A stretch of DNA of 64,000 bases from positions 1,129,638 through 1,193,637 of the forward strand of contig NZ_LFKO01000002.1 of the NCBI RefSeq assembly GCF_001265075.1, given 5' to 3'. The DNA comes from Salinicoccus sp. YB14-2 (GTDB lineage Bacteria; Bacillota; Bacilli; Staphylococcales; Salinicoccaceae). The first letter of the stretch is position 1. Each line of letters opens with the position of its first letter. Below, piece by piece: positions 10,247-19,605 of this stretch. Below the pieces are notes generated by a model. The model was not told the origin of the DNA. It searched no databases and saw nothing but the letters and a program-made list of their open reading frames with translations. The position numbers and the translations under genes are program-made.

Positions 10247-11032
10247 TTATTTAACTGTTGTGCTCTTTTCAGGAATGAGATCTTTTATTTTATCGGCTTC
10301 ACCTTCGTGAAGGAGTTGGACAATTTTACTGCCGACGATGACGCCGTCTGAGTAGCCGCCGAGCTGTTCAGCCATTTCCACGTTGGACACGCCGAATCCT
10401 GCACATACCGGCACTTCAGCGATGGATTTGATTTTTTCTAAATGACTGTAAGTATCCTCGCCGAACGTTTTTCTGCCGCCGGTTGTGCCTTTGATTGTGA
10501 CGGCATAGAGGAATCCTTCCGCGCCTTCGGACAATGCTTTAATTCTGTTTTCATCACTCGTCAAAGTGACGAGCCGGATCAGCGCAATATCATGCGCCGA
10601 CAAATGCACTTTGATCTCTTCCTCTTCTTCGAACGGGACATCCGGTAAAATAATTCCGGAAACACCCGACTCAGCCGCATCTTTCGCAAATTCGGCATAT
10701 CCGATATTCAAAATCGGGTTGATATAAGTCATCAGCACAATCGGTACGGTGATCTCATCTTTAATATTCTTCAGCTCATCCAAAATATTCTGCAGTGAAA
10801 TATTTTGTTCAAGCGCACGGATTGCGGCCTGCTGGATGACCGGGCCGTCTGCGACGGGATCGGAAAACGGAATACCGAGCTCGACGATATCCACGCCGGA
10901 CGCTTCGAGTGTCCTGATCTGGTCTTTCAATTGATCCAGTCCGCCGTCGCCGGCCATAATATAAGAAATAAACGCCTTATCACCGGTTGATTTCAGTTTA
11001 TTGAATACATCATCGATTTTAGTTTTAGTCAT
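10247..11032 (-). CDS. trpA: Tryptophan synthase alpha subunit
   Basis: Cleaves indole-3-glycerol phosphate to indole and glyceraldehyde-3-phosphate, passing indole to TrpB through a tunnel. The catalytic signature [18 protein letters not shown] carries the conserved Glu and Asp. The start is ATG at 11032, 5 nt after GAGGTGA; a GTG three codons upstream lies inside that ribosome site and is unlikely. It overlaps trpB by 8 nt. It is the last gene of the operon. Confidence 0.96.
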   Translation of the reverse strand: MTKTKIDDVFNKLKSTGDKAFISYIMAGDGGLDQLKDQIRTLEASGVDIVELGIPFSDPVADGPVIQQAAIRALEQNISLQNILDELKNIKDEITVPIVLMTYINPILNIGYAEFAKDAAESGVSGIILPDVPFEEEEEIKVHLSAHDIALIRLVTLTSDENRIKALSEGAEGFLYAVTIKGTTGGRKTFGEDTYSHLEKIKSIAEVPVCAGFGVSNVEMAEQLGGYSDGVIVGSKIVQLLHEGEADKIKDLIPEKSTTVK

Positions 11033-12233
11033 TGTCTTCACCTCTGAACAGACGTTTTACTTCGCTGACATCTTTGTCGCCGCGGCCGGACAGACAAATG
11101 ACAACAATTTCATCCGTGCTTTTTCCTTTGGCAACTTCGATCGCTTCTGCCACGGCATGTGCACTTTCCAGAGCCGGGATGATCCCTTCCTTTTTACTGA
11201 GCAGCGTAAATGCATCCAGTGCATCCTGATCGGTGCGGGAAACATAATTGACGCGCCCCGATTCATGAAGGTGGCTGTGCTCCGGGCCGATGCCCGGGTA
11301 ATCAAGACCCGCAGATACCGAGTAGGCCTCTTCAATCTGACCATTGTCATCCTGCAGCAGGTGCATCTTCGCACCGTGCAGCACACCGATCCGTCCTTTA
11401 GAAATCGATGCCGCATATTCATCCGTATCGAGACCTTTACCGGACGCTTCGACGCCGATCAGCTCCACCTCCGTATCTTCGATAAATGGATAGAACATAC
11501 CCATCGCGTTGCTGCCGCCGCCGATACAGGCGATGACAGTGTCCGGCAGACGGTTTTCTTTTTCTTTAATCTGTTCTCTTGTTTCACTGCCGATGACGCT
11601 CTGGAAATCTCTCACAATCTGCGGGAACGGATGCGGTCCAAGTACGGAACCGAGAATGTAATGCGTATCATCCACATTCGCCACCCAGTGGCGGAGTGTT
11701 GCGTTGACGGCATCCTTCAAAGTGCCTCTCCCCGCATCGACACTGACGACTTCTGCGCCGAGCAGTTCCATTCTGAAAACGTTCAGCTCCTGGCGTCTGA
11801 CATCTTCCTTACCCATGAAAATTATACATTCAAGGCCGAGGTTTGCACAGATGGTCGCCGTTGCGACACCGTGCTGGCCCGCGCCGGTTTCAGCGATGAT
11901 CTTCGTCTTGCCCATACGTTTTGCGAGCAGCCCCTGGCCGACCGTATTGTTGATCTTATGCGCACCCGTATGATTCAGATCTTCACGCTTCAAATATATT
12001 TTGGCACCGCCGATATGGCCGGTTAAATGTTCGGCATAATAGAGCGGTGTTGTCCGTCCGACATAATCGGTGAGATAGTCGTCGAGCGCTTTTAGAAATT
12101 CTTCATCCTGGATCGCTTTATTGTATTCCGCCTCAAGCTCATTCAGCGCGCCCATCAAAGTTTCAGGGACATATTTTCCGCCGAACCCGCCGTACTTGCC
12201 TTTGTTGTCCGGAAATTCATATGACATCACCAT
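11025..12233 (-). CDS. trpB: Tryptophan synthase beta subunit
   Basis: PLP enzyme that condenses indole with serine to give tryptophan. The PLP lysine lies in HTGAHKINN (about residue 90), and the phosphate-binding GGGSNAMG loop is near residue 235. At 402 aa it has the standard TrpB1 length. The ATG at 12233 follows AGAGGTG by 6 nt, directly after the trpF stop, so the trpF end supplies the ribosome site. The long open frame on the opposite strand is antisense shadow. Confidence 0.97.
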   Translation of the reverse strand: MVMSYEFPDNKGKYGGFGGKYVPETLMGALNELEAEYNKAIQDEEFLKALDDYLTDYVGRTTPLYYAEHLTGHIGGAKIYLKREDLNHTGAHKINNTVGQGLLAKRMGKTKIIAETGAGQHGVATATICANLGLECIIFMGKEDVRRQELNVFRMELLGAEVVSVDAGRGTLKDAVNATLRHWVANVDDTHYILGSVLGPHPFPQIVRDFQSVIGSETREQIKEKENRLPDTVIACIGGGSNAMGMFYPFIEDTEVELIGVEASGKGLDTDEYAASISKGRIGVLHGAKMHLLQDDNGQIEEAYSVSAGLDYPGIGPEHSHLHESGRVNYVSRTDQDALDAFTLLSKKEGIIPALESAHAVAEAIEVAKGKSTDEIVVICLSGRGDKDVSEVKRLFRGEDND

Positions 12234-12848
12234 CTATAGCACCTCTTTAACATTTTTTATAAATTCACTTACTTTTTCATAATCTTTCCTGCCGTCAGTC
12301 TCGACGCCGCTCGATACATCCACGAGTGCCGGTTTGAATGTCGTGATCGCCTCTTTAATATTGTCCGGTTTCAACCCGCCCGCCAGCGCAAAACGGCTTT
12401 TATCCAGCCCGTCCTGATCGAAAGCTTCCCAGTCGAAAGCCGTGCCGGAACCGCCGTAATATTCCTTCCTCGGACTGTCTATCAAAATAAAATCGCCCGG
12501 ATAGTTGAACTTTTCCCGGTTGGATAATTCAGCGTTGCTCGGAAATGCCTTGATCGAGCGTGACTTGAACTGCTCAACAAGCGTTTTTGGCTCATCGCCG
12601 TGGAACTGTATATAATCAAGGCCGGTCTCTTCAAGTGCCCTCTCCGCTTCTTCAGCCGTCGGGTTGACGAATACGCCGACCGTCTTCGTATGTTCAGTGT
12701 TAATATTTTTTATGATGTCAGCCGCCTGTTCGAATGTGACCTGCCGTTTGCTCGGGGCAAAGACGAAACCGATGAAATCGGCGCCTGCATCAATGGCATA
12801 CTCGGCATCTTCCAATGTCTGCATGCCGCAAATTTTCACTTTTGTCAT
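12234..12848 (-). CDS. trpF: Phosphoribosylanthranilate isomerase
   Basis: Converts N-(5-phosphoribosyl)anthranilate to the CdRP intermediate by Amadori rearrangement. It begins with the family start MTKVKICGMQ (catalytic Cys in KICG) and keeps the FVNPT and DSPRKEYYGGSG segments, the latter binding phosphate. It is 204 aa, single-domain and not fused to TrpC. It overlaps trpC by four bases (ATGA). Confidence 0.95.
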   Translation of the reverse strand: MTKVKICGMQTLEDAEYAIDAGADFIGFVFAPSKRQVTFEQAADIIKNINTEHTKTVGVFVNPTAEEAERALEETGLDYIQFHGDEPKTLVEQFKSRSIKAFPSNAELSNREKFNYPGDFILIDSPRKEYYGGSGTAFDWEAFDQDGLDKSRFALAGGLKPDNIKEAITTFKPALVDVSSGVETDGRKDYEKVSEFIKNVKEVL

Positions 12849-13609
12849 TTCTTCACCTTCAGTTCCCTGATCATTTCAGCCGGATGGTCCGTCTTCATCA
12901 ACGTTTCACCGACGAGCAGACACTGGGCTTTTCCTTCAGCCATGAGGGTGGCATCCGCCGCTGTCTGCATACCGCTTTCCGCGATGAAAAGAATGTTGTC
13001 ATCATAATATTTATCAATCAATCTTACTGTGTTGTTCAAATCGACTTTGAATGTTTTCAAATCTCTGTTATTGATGCCGATGATTTCCGGATTGACTGCG
13101 AGTCCCCGCTTCAGTTCTTCCTCGTCATGCACTTCAACGATAACTTCCATGCCGAGCGATTTCGCTTTTTTATAGTACGTCTCAAGTTCCTCGTCGTTCA
13201 GTATCGTCACAATCAGCAAAATGATATCTGCGCCGTGGTTGTATGCATCCGTAATCTGCCGTTCATCAATGATGAAGTCCTTGTTCAATATCGGCACATC
13301 GACCGTCTCACGCACAGCTTCGAGATCCTTAAGCGATCCTTTGAAGAACTTCTCTTCTGTCAGTACGCTGATTGCGGTCGTCCCGCCTTCAACATACAAT
13401 GCTGCCTGCTGGGCCGGGGTCATATCCGTATTGATATCCCCGGCAGACGGTGAGGCTCTTTTTATTTCGCTGACGATGCTGAGTCGTTCCTCTTTTTCCA
13501 CCCGCTCTTTAAATGGGACCGGGTTTCTTTTTGCAGCAGATTTGATCACTTTTGGATAATCTTTCAAAGTCTCTTTTTTTGCGGCGACGATTTTATCTAA
13601 TATAGTCAT
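12845..13609 (-). CDS. trpC: Indole-3-glycerol-phosphate synthase
   Basis: Closes the indole ring of CdRP to form indole-3-glycerol phosphate. A (beta-alpha)8 barrel is indicated by VSEIKRASPSAGDI near residue 47, NKDFIIDERQI with the catalytic Lys, and the C-terminal SGMQTAADA phosphate loop. It is 254 aa. It overlaps both neighbours (ATGA with trpD, 4 nt with trpF), indicating tight coupling. Confidence 0.96.
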   Translation of the reverse strand: MTILDKIVAAKKETLKDYPKVIKSAAKRNPVPFKERVEKEERLSIVSEIKRASPSAGDINTDMTPAQQAALYVEGGTTAISVLTEEKFFKGSLKDLEAVRETVDVPILNKDFIIDERQITDAYNHGADIILLIVTILNDEELETYYKKAKSLGMEVIVEVHDEEELKRGLAVNPEIIGINNRDLKTFKVDLNNTVRLIDKYYDDNILFIAESGMQTAADATLMAEGKAQCLLVGETLMKTDHPAEMIRELKVKK

Positions 13610-14667
13610 TTCTTTCCCTCATTTGTGTAGTTGATCAGTTGATTCAGTTTCTCATCCGCACTGCCTGACTCCAGGCTCTCTTTCGCAAGTTCGATGCCTG
13701 CTTTGATTGACTGCGCTTTTTCTGCAACGAACAGGCCGATGCCTGCATTCAGCAGAACCGTATCTTTCTGTGCATCGGTCGCTTTATTTTTAAGGATGTT
13801 CAAAAGGATTTCCTTGTTGACGCGGCCGTCTCCGCCTCTTAATTCTTCCATGTCATAAGTCTTCATGCCGACGTCTTCAGGCTTCAGTATGTGCGTTGTC
13901 ACCTGTCCATCTTTCAATATTGCGATGCGGTTTTCGCCGGCAAGATTCGCTTCATCCATTTCGTGTGCACCGTTTACGACGACCGCTCTTTTTCTGCCAA
14001 GCGATTTAAGAACATGTGCCATCGTTTCGACCTGGTCCCTTTTATAAATGCCGAGGTACTGATAATCCAAATCCACCGGATTGATCAGTGGCCCGATCAT
14101 ATTGAAGACCGTCGGTACTTTCAGATCATTTCTCACTTTCATGATCTGTTTGATTTTCGGATGAACATACGGTGCGAATAAAAATGCGATGCCGATATCG
14201 TTGATCTGGTCCGAGATATTTCCCGGGGAATATTTCATTTGAAGTCCGAGTGCCGACAGAACGTCCGAGCTGCCTGTCAGGCTGGTGATGCTTTTATTAC
14301 CGTGCTTGGCGATTTTTACGCCGGCGCCGGCAATGACGAATGCGGATGTCGTTGAAATGTTGAAACTGTGTGAGCCGTCTCCGCCCGTCCCACAGTTATC
14401 AATGACATTCGGTATGTCCTGTGGCAGTTTTGTCGCATGATCTTTCAGTACAGTCACAAGAGCGGTAATCTCTTCGACAGTTTCACCTTTTTCCTTCAAA
14501 CCGACAAGAAGCGACGCGACTTCGCTGTCTGTCGCCTGATCCGTAAGCACCGCATCAAACGCCTTGTACATCTCGTCGAATGTCAGGTCTTCCTTACGGG
14601 ATAGTTTTAAAATATATGGATAAACTGAAATTGTGTCCTCTGTGATTTGTACTAATGATTGTGTCAT
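13606..14667 (-). CDS. trpD: Anthranilate phosphoribosyltransferase
   Basis: Transfers the phosphoribosyl group of PRPP to anthranilate. The PRPP-binding GTGGDGSHSFNIST motif is near residue 90, and KHGNKSITSLTGSSDVL follows. The start is ATG at 14667, 8 nt after GGAGG; the frame continues upstream through the T-box terminator and gives a falsely long version. It is 353 aa. It is the first structural gene after the riboswitches, which is unusual because trpE and trpG normally precede it. Confidence 0.96.
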   Translation of the reverse strand: MTQSLVQITEDTISVYPYILKLSRKEDLTFDEMYKAFDAVLTDQATDSEVASLLVGLKEKGETVEEITALVTVLKDHATKLPQDIPNVIDNCGTGGDGSHSFNISTTSAFVIAGAGVKIAKHGNKSITSLTGSSDVLSALGLQMKYSPGNISDQINDIGIAFLFAPYVHPKIKQIMKVRNDLKVPTVFNMIGPLINPVDLDYQYLGIYKRDQVETMAHVLKSLGRKRAVVVNGAHEMDEANLAGENRIAILKDGQVTTHILKPEDVGMKTYDMEELRGGDGRVNKEILLNILKNKATDAQKDTVLLNAGIGLFVAEKAQSIKAGIELAKESLESGSADEKLNQLINYTNEGKK

Positions 14668-14696
14668 GATAAAAACCTCCATTTTAATATTTGGTA

Positions 14697-14905
14697 ATAA
14701 AAAACCCCCCATCGGTCAAAAGACCAATGGAGGACGGATTTCCGCGGTGCCACCTCAGTTAAGCTTATGCTTCACTCACAGTTTGTAACGTCAACTACAC
14801 GTGATATCTTCTTTATCAGGCCCATTCCAAAAATATGACCGGACACCCTCTCACCAACGGGCATCTCTCTGTGACAACTCATATAAGTGTACTTACTCTG
14901 ATCGA
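14697..14905 (-). promoter_or_regulatory. T-box riboswitch 2 (Trp specifier) directly upstream of trpD
   Basis: The canonical T-box sequence GGTGGCACCGCGG is read on the minus strand at about 14741-14755. Its downstream competitor is a terminator hairpin pairing TCCTCCATTGGTC with GACCGATGGGGGG and ending in TTTTTT (14697-14734). Stem I contains the AGAGAG element, and a UGG triplet in a GAAUGGG context at 14822-14824 is the likely specifier, matching uncharged tRNA-Trp. Uncharged tRNA would pair with the T-box and allow read-through into trpD. Confidence 0.9.
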
Positions 14906-14925
14906 TATCATTATTCATTTTAAAT

Positions 14926-15165
14926 AAAAAAGCTCCCCAAATCCTGTAAAAAGGACGGGGAGCCGTGGTACCACCTTAATTGACTGCGTGATGCAGTCCA
15001 CTTTATATACAGCATGCCTCGGCATGCCGGATGCCATATAACGCTGGTCAGACGCCAATACATTTAATATTGGTTCAGATGAAAGTCCATTCACAAAATC
15101 ACTTTACCAGTTCACACCGACCACTGGCTCTCTGTAAAAATAAGATTGCTACTCTTCTTTCAAAA
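14926..15165 (-). promoter_or_regulatory. T-box riboswitch 1 (Trp specifier), upstream member of tandem pair
   Basis: A second T-box (AAGGTGGTACCACGG, minus strand, 14963-14977) is followed by a terminator stem pairing GGCTCCCCGTCC with GGATTTGGGGAGC and a T-run (14926-14963). The specifier UGG in a GAAUGGACU context sits at 15087-15089. AGAGAGCC and the GAACUGG element of stem I are visible. It lies in series with T-box 2, so RNA polymerase must pass two independent antitermination decisions before trpD. Confidence 0.9.
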
Positions 15166-15190
15166 TCAATTATTTTTGATGTTGAAATAC

Positions 15191-15219
15191 ATGTTATATC
15201 AAATGTCTGAATATTGCAA
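15191..15219 (-). promoter_or_regulatory. Probable promoter of the T-box/trp transcript
   Basis: TTGCAA (15214-15219) and TAACAT (15191-15196) are separated by 17 bp, placing the start just before T-box 1. The -35 hexamer lies 18 bp past the gudB stop. Confidence 0.5.
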
Positions 15220-15236
15220 GCATAAAATTAATTATT

Positions 15237-16484
15237 TTATGCCCAGTTGCGGTATCTGATGGCTTCAGCCGTTTTTCTGATGCCGATGACGTAGGCCGCG
15301 AGGCGCATATCCACCTGTCTCGTTTCATGGAAATCATAAATTTCATCGAAGGCTTCATTCATTTTCACTTCGAGCAATTCCTGTATTTCGTCCTCTTCCC
15401 AGTAATATCCCGTTTTATTCTGTACCCATTCGAAATAAGATACAGTCACACCGCCTGAGGATGCAAGCACGTCCGGTACAAGAAGCTTCCCTTTTTCAGT
15501 GAGCATCTCCGTCGCTTTTTCCGTTGTCGGCCCGTTCGCCGCCTCAACGATGATTTCCGCCTGGATTCTGTCTGCATTTTCTTCTGTGATCTGGTTTGCG
15601 ATGGCTGCAGGCACTAAAATGTCACAGTCGATCTCAAGCAGTTCCGGGTTTGTCAGCACTTTTGCGCCCAGGTCTTCTGCTATATCTGCCGTTTTATCCT
15701 TATTTTCAATGATATAGTTGATGTCGAGACCGTTTTCATCATACAGGCCGCGCGTCGATCTGGAAACCGCGACGATTTTCGCGCCTGCGTCATGCAGTAT
15801 TTTGGAGATGAAGCTGCCTGCGTTGCCGAATCCCTGCACCGCAACTTTAGCATCTTCCATTTTGATATTTCTTTTCTCAAGCGCTTTTTTAATCACCATG
15901 ACAGCACCCATCGCCGTTGCTGTCGATCTGCCTTTTGAACCGCCGAGTGCGAGCGGCTTGCCCGTAATGAACTCAAGCGGGTTGTCACTGTGCTTCATGC
16001 TGTATTCGTCCAGCATCCATGACATCACCTGGGCATTCGTGTAAACGTCCGGTGCCGGGATATCTTTAAGCGGTCCGACGAACTGTGAAATCGCACGGAT
16101 ATATCCGCGGGACACACCTTCGAGCTCTCTCTGGCTCATCTCTTTCGGATTACATATGACACCGCCTTTACCGCCGCCGTACGGCAGATTGACGATGCCC
16201 GCTTTCAAGGTCATCCACATCGACAGTGCGATCACTTCATCACGATCGACATCCGGGTGGAACCTGATACCGCCTTTTGTCGGTCCCGCAGCATCACTGT
16301 GCTGGGCGCGGTATCCTGTAAACACTTTTACAGAACCGTCGTCCATACGGACTGGTATGCGGACCGTCAGTACTCTGGACGGTTCTTTTATCAGATCGAA
16401 CATGCCCTCATCATAACCGAGCATGTCCAATGCTTTATGTAGTACTTTCTGAGTGGATTGTATCAAATTTGAAGTTTCAGCCAT
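15237..16484 (-). CDS. gudB: NAD-type glutamate dehydrogenase, copy 1
   Basis: Glu/Leu/Phe/Val dehydrogenase that oxidatively deaminates glutamate to 2-oxoglutarate (or the reverse). The substrate Lys region LPYGGGKGGVICNP and the Rossmann motif GFGNAGSF are intact. The start is ATG at 16484 after AAGGGGGA; the in-frame upstream extension is non-coding. At 415 aa it is close in sequence to the next gene (most blocks differ by conservative changes), so the two are tandem paralogues. No terminator follows; its transcripts would run into the T-box terminators. Confidence 0.93.
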   Translation of the reverse strand: MAETSNLIQSTQKVLHKALDMLGYDEGMFDLIKEPSRVLTVRIPVRMDDGSVKVFTGYRAQHSDAAGPTKGGIRFHPDVDRDEVIALSMWMTLKAGIVNLPYGGGKGGVICNPKEMSQRELEGVSRGYIRAISQFVGPLKDIPAPDVYTNAQVMSWMLDEYSMKHSDNPLEFITGKPLALGGSKGRSTATAMGAVMVIKKALEKRNIKMEDAKVAVQGFGNAGSFISKILHDAGAKIVAVSRSTRGLYDENGLDINYIIENKDKTADIAEDLGAKVLTNPELLEIDCDILVPAAIANQITEENADRIQAEIIVEAANGPTTEKATEMLTEKGKLLVPDVLASSGGVTVSYFEWVQNKTGYYWEEDEIQELLEVKMNEAFDEIYDFHETRQVDMRLAAYVIGIRKTAEAIRYRNWA

Positions 16485-16608
16485 TCCTATGTCCCCCTTG
16501 GGTTTTTCGTGAATAATCATACATATTAGACTATAACATTACTATAACTTTTAACTATTTTCAATGTATTCCATAAAATGTACACAAAATATTCTAATAA
16601 TTTTTAAT

Positions 16609-16638
16609 AAAAAAAACCGGGATATGTTGATATCCCGG
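16609..16638 (-). terminator. Intrinsic terminator between the two gudB copies
   Basis: A 9-bp stem CCGGGATAT/ATATCCCGG (16617-16625 with 16630-16638) and 4-nt loop are followed on the minus strand by eight T residues. It ends the copy 2 transcript. Confidence 0.9.
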
Positions 16639-16655
16639 CTACTTTAAATTTACTC

Positions 16656-17900
16656 CTATGCCCAGCCTCTGTATCTCGCCGCTTCTGCGGTACGCTTGAG
16701 ACCGATGATGTATGCCGCCAAACGCATATCAATCTGACGTTTTTCATGCATATCATAAATTTCGTTGAATGCCTTCTTCAGTTTCATTTCCAGCTTTTCG
16801 TTCACTTCATCTTCATCCCAGTAGTAGCCCTGGTTGTTCTGTACCCACTCGAAGTATGACACAGTCACGCCGCCTGCAGATGCAAGCACGTCAGGTACAA
16901 GCAGTTTGCCTGCTTCATGAAGGATTCTTGTTGCCTCTGATGTCGTCGGGCCGTTTGCCGCTTCACAAACGATATCCGCTTTGATTCTCGCAGCATTTTC
17001 ACCGGTGATCTGGTTTTCGATGGCCGCAGGAATCAGTACATCACAGTCCACTTCAAGAATTTCCTTGTTCGAGATGACATTATCGAAGAGATTCGTCACC
17101 ATGCCGAAGCTGTCACGACGGTCAAGCAGATAGTCGATGTCCAGACCTTCAGGGTCGTGCAGTCCGCCGTTCGCATCTGAAATGCCGACGATTTTAGCCC
17201 CGTAGTCGTAAAGGATCTTCGACAGGAAGCTTCCTGCGTTACCGAAGCCCTGGATGACGATTCTTACATCTTCAAATGTCTTGCCGCGCTTTTCAAGTGC
17301 GTAGCCGAGACAAAGTACAACACCCATTGCCGTTGCACGGTCGCGTCCCTGGGAACCGCCGAGCACTATCGGTTTACCTGTGATGAAACCCGGTGAGTTG
17401 AATGCATCCAGCATGCTGTACTCATCCATCATCCATGCCATGATCTGTGAGTTTGTAAAGACGTCCGGTGCCGGAATATCTTTTGCCGGTCCGACGAACT
17501 GGGAAATCGCACGGACATATCCGCGTGACAGACGTTCCACTTCTTCGATGCTCATTTCACGCGGGTCACAGATGATACCGCCTTTACCGCCGCCGTATGG
17601 AAGGTCGACGATACCCGCTTTTAATGTCATCCACATTGATAATGCGACGACTTCCTCTTCACTCACGTCCGGATGGAATCTGACGCCGCCTTTTGTCGGA
17701 CCCACTGCGTCGTTGTGCTGTGCACGGAAGCCCGTGAACACCTGCACCGAGCCATCATCCATGCGGACCGGAATACGCACTCTGAGTACTCTTAATGGTT
17801 CTTTAATTAATTCATACATGCCTTCATCAAAGCCTAATTTATCTAATGCTTCATTAATAATAGCTTGTGTAGAAGTAACTAAATTTGTATTCTCTGACAT
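16656..17900 (-). CDS. gudB: NAD-type glutamate dehydrogenase, copy 2
   Basis: A paralogue of the preceding gene (414 aa), with LPYGGGKGGIICDP around the catalytic Lys and GFGNAGSF for the dinucleotide. It starts at an ATG 66 bp after rocD, so with rocD it forms the classical staphylococcal rocD-gudB pair: RocD makes glutamate semialdehyde and glutamate, and GudB channels glutamate to 2-oxoglutarate. This copy is probably the catabolic orthologue. Bacillus subtilis has an analogous RocG/GudB pair, but the genes there are not adjacent. Confidence 0.94.
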   Translation of the reverse strand: MSENTNLVTSTQAIINEALDKLGFDEGMYELIKEPLRVLRVRIPVRMDDGSVQVFTGFRAQHNDAVGPTKGGVRFHPDVSEEEVVALSMWMTLKAGIVDLPYGGGKGGIICDPREMSIEEVERLSRGYVRAISQFVGPAKDIPAPDVFTNSQIMAWMMDEYSMLDAFNSPGFITGKPIVLGGSQGRDRATAMGVVLCLGYALEKRGKTFEDVRIVIQGFGNAGSFLSKILYDYGAKIVGISDANGGLHDPEGLDIDYLLDRRDSFGMVTNLFDNVISNKEILEVDCDVLIPAAIENQITGENAARIKADIVCEAANGPTTSEATRILHEAGKLLVPDVLASAGGVTVSYFEWVQNNQGYYWDEDEVNEKLEMKLKKAFNEIYDMHEKRQIDMRLAAYIIGLKRTAEAARYRGWA

Positions 17901-17966
17901 TATATTCGCCTCTTTTATGAAACTGTTTTCATTGATATTATATCACACTAATCGCTGATAAAAAGT

Positions 17967-19160
17967 TTATTTTCCGAAAACTGCTCTGACTTTATCCAAT
18001 GCGTAATCAAGATCTTTCTGCTCGATAATGAGCGGCGGTGCAAAACGGATGACTGTGTCATGCGTCTCCTTACATAAGATGCCTTCTTCTTTTAAAGCTT
18101 CACAGAATGGGCGTGCAGATTCATTCAGTTCAAGACCGATGAACAGACCGCGTCCGCGCACTTCTTTAATTCTCGGGTCATCTATCTTTTGAAGTTCAGA
18201 TTTGAAATACTCACCAAGTTCACGTGATTTCTCAATCAGGTTTTCATCAATCATAACATCAAGTGCCGCTTCTGACACCGCACATGCCAGCGGGTTTCCG
18301 CCGAATGTTGAACCGTGGGAACCGGCATTGAAAACACTCAGGATTTCATTGTCTGCCAGCACACAGGAGATTGGGAACACGCCGCCGCCGAGTGCTTTAC
18401 CCAGAATATACATATCAGGTGTCACTTCATCCCAGTCCGTTGCGAATAATTTACCTGAACGGCCGAGTCCTGCCTGGATTTCATCTGCGATGAACAATAC
18501 ATTATGTTCGTCACATACTTCTCTGACCTGCTTTAAGAAACCTTCCGGCGGAATGTTGATGCCCGCTTCACCCTGGATCGGCTCAAGGATGACTGCCGCA
18601 GTATTTTCAGTAACCGCTTCTTTGATCTGTTCGATATCACCGAAATCAACAAGCTTGAATCCTTCTACAAGCGGGCCGTAACCGCGTCTGTTATCAGGCT
18701 CCGATGACATGGATACCGGAACGAGCGTACGTCCGTGGAAATTCTGTTTCATTGCGATGATTTCAGCTTTGTTGTCTTCGACGCCTTTAACGTCATAAGC
18801 CCAGCGGCGCGCTGCTTTTACTGCTGTCTCTACAGCTTCAGCACCCGTGTTCATCGGAAGGGCCATCTCTTTATTTGCAAGTTTACAAACTTTTTCATAC
18901 CAAGGCCCCAGTTTGTCGGAGTGGAATGCTCTTGAAGTCAGTGTCACTTTATCTGCCTGATCTTTAAGCGCCTGAATGATTTTTGGGTGTCTGTGTCCCT
19001 GGTTCACTGCAGAGTATGCGCTCAGCATATCCATATATTTGTTACCTTCCGGGTCTTTGACCCAGATCCCTTCCGCCTCTGAGATTACGATCGGCAGCGG
19101 ATTGTAGTTTGGTGCACCGTATTCGTTTGTCTGTTCAATAATTTCTGTTGATTTTGTCAT
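17967..19160 (-). CDS. rocD: Ornithine aminotransferase
   Basis: PLP-dependent class III aminotransferase converting ornithine plus 2-oxoglutarate to glutamate-5-semialdehyde and glutamate, in arginine catabolism and proline supply. [15 protein letters not shown] positions the PLP-ring Asp, and [12 protein letters not shown] carries the Schiff-base Lys (about residue 255). The length of 397 aa is typical. It is followed by gudB copy 2 and preceded by a long AT-rich untranslated region. Confidence 0.95.
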   Translation of the reverse strand: MTKSTEIIEQTNEYGAPNYNPLPIVISEAEGIWVKDPEGNKYMDMLSAYSAVNQGHRHPKIIQALKDQADKVTLTSRAFHSDKLGPWYEKVCKLANKEMALPMNTGAEAVETAVKAARRWAYDVKGVEDNKAEIIAMKQNFHGRTLVPVSMSSEPDNRRGYGPLVEGFKLVDFGDIEQIKEAVTENTAAVILEPIQGEAGINIPPEGFLKQVREVCDEHNVLFIADEIQAGLGRSGKLFATDWDEVTPDMYILGKALGGGVFPISCVLADNEILSVFNAGSHGSTFGGNPLACAVSEAALDVMIDENLIEKSRELGEYFKSELQKIDDPRIKEVRGRGLFIGLELNESARPFCEALKEEGILCKETHDTVIRFAPPLIIEQKDLDYALDKVRAVFGK

Positions 19161-19553
19161 AATATTTTCATCCCTTCATTTAAAAACAGCAGATCTTTGC
19201 CTGCGGTTCATAGATAATCATGTACTTCCTGCTGAATAAAACTTCATCAAATCAAAAAAACACCCGGGTATTTACGGTATTCATCTTATGAAATTCCATA
19301 AACAATTGCTGTAAACATATCTCCGACTATGTAGAACTTCTAAACTATTGATAAACTCTCTACTGTCTATAATGACAATTTTACGAATGTTTTTCAAGCA
19401 TTATTCATCATGGAACAGTGCCGTTATTAAATTGTATGAACTTTATTTTGAAACCGTATACAGTTAGCTGGATGAATATTATCCAGAGGTTATCCCACTA
19501 TATATTCAAGCGTGTTTGATGCATAATCAATCGAATATATATTCATCTGAAAT
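19161..19553. other. Long AT-rich non-coding region upstream of rocD
   Basis: Nearly 400 bases carry no credible frame. They contain a promoter (19369-19397) about 200 bp before rocD, implying a long 5' leader. An ARG-box-like half-site (TGAATATTATCCA, about 19471-19483) and a TATATTC/GAATATA inverted repeat (about 19500-19545) lie upstream, which would suit ArgR/AhrC control of arginine catabolism. This is suggestive only. No known riboswitch is recognised. Confidence 0.4.
19369..19397 (-). promoter_or_regulatory. Probable sigma-A promoter for rocD
   Basis: TTGAAA (19392-19397) and CATTAT (19369-19374) are separated by exactly 17 bp on the minus strand. Confidence 0.55.
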
Positions 19554-19555
19554 GA

Positions 19556-19588
19556 TGAAAAAAATCTACAGCTTTGAACTGTAGATTT
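19556..19588 (-). terminator. Intrinsic terminator after the S1-domain gene
   Basis: A perfect 10-bp stem AAATCTACAG/CTGTAGATTT with a 7-nt loop, followed by a T-rich run on the minus strand. Confidence 0.85.
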
Positions 19589-19605
19589 AATCTTTATAAG
19601 TGTAT

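Noticed and set aside
11001..12026. 341-codon open frame on the plus strand
   Set aside because: It lies entirely antisense to trpB and the trpA start, whose protein motifs are unmistakable; no ribosome site or family match.
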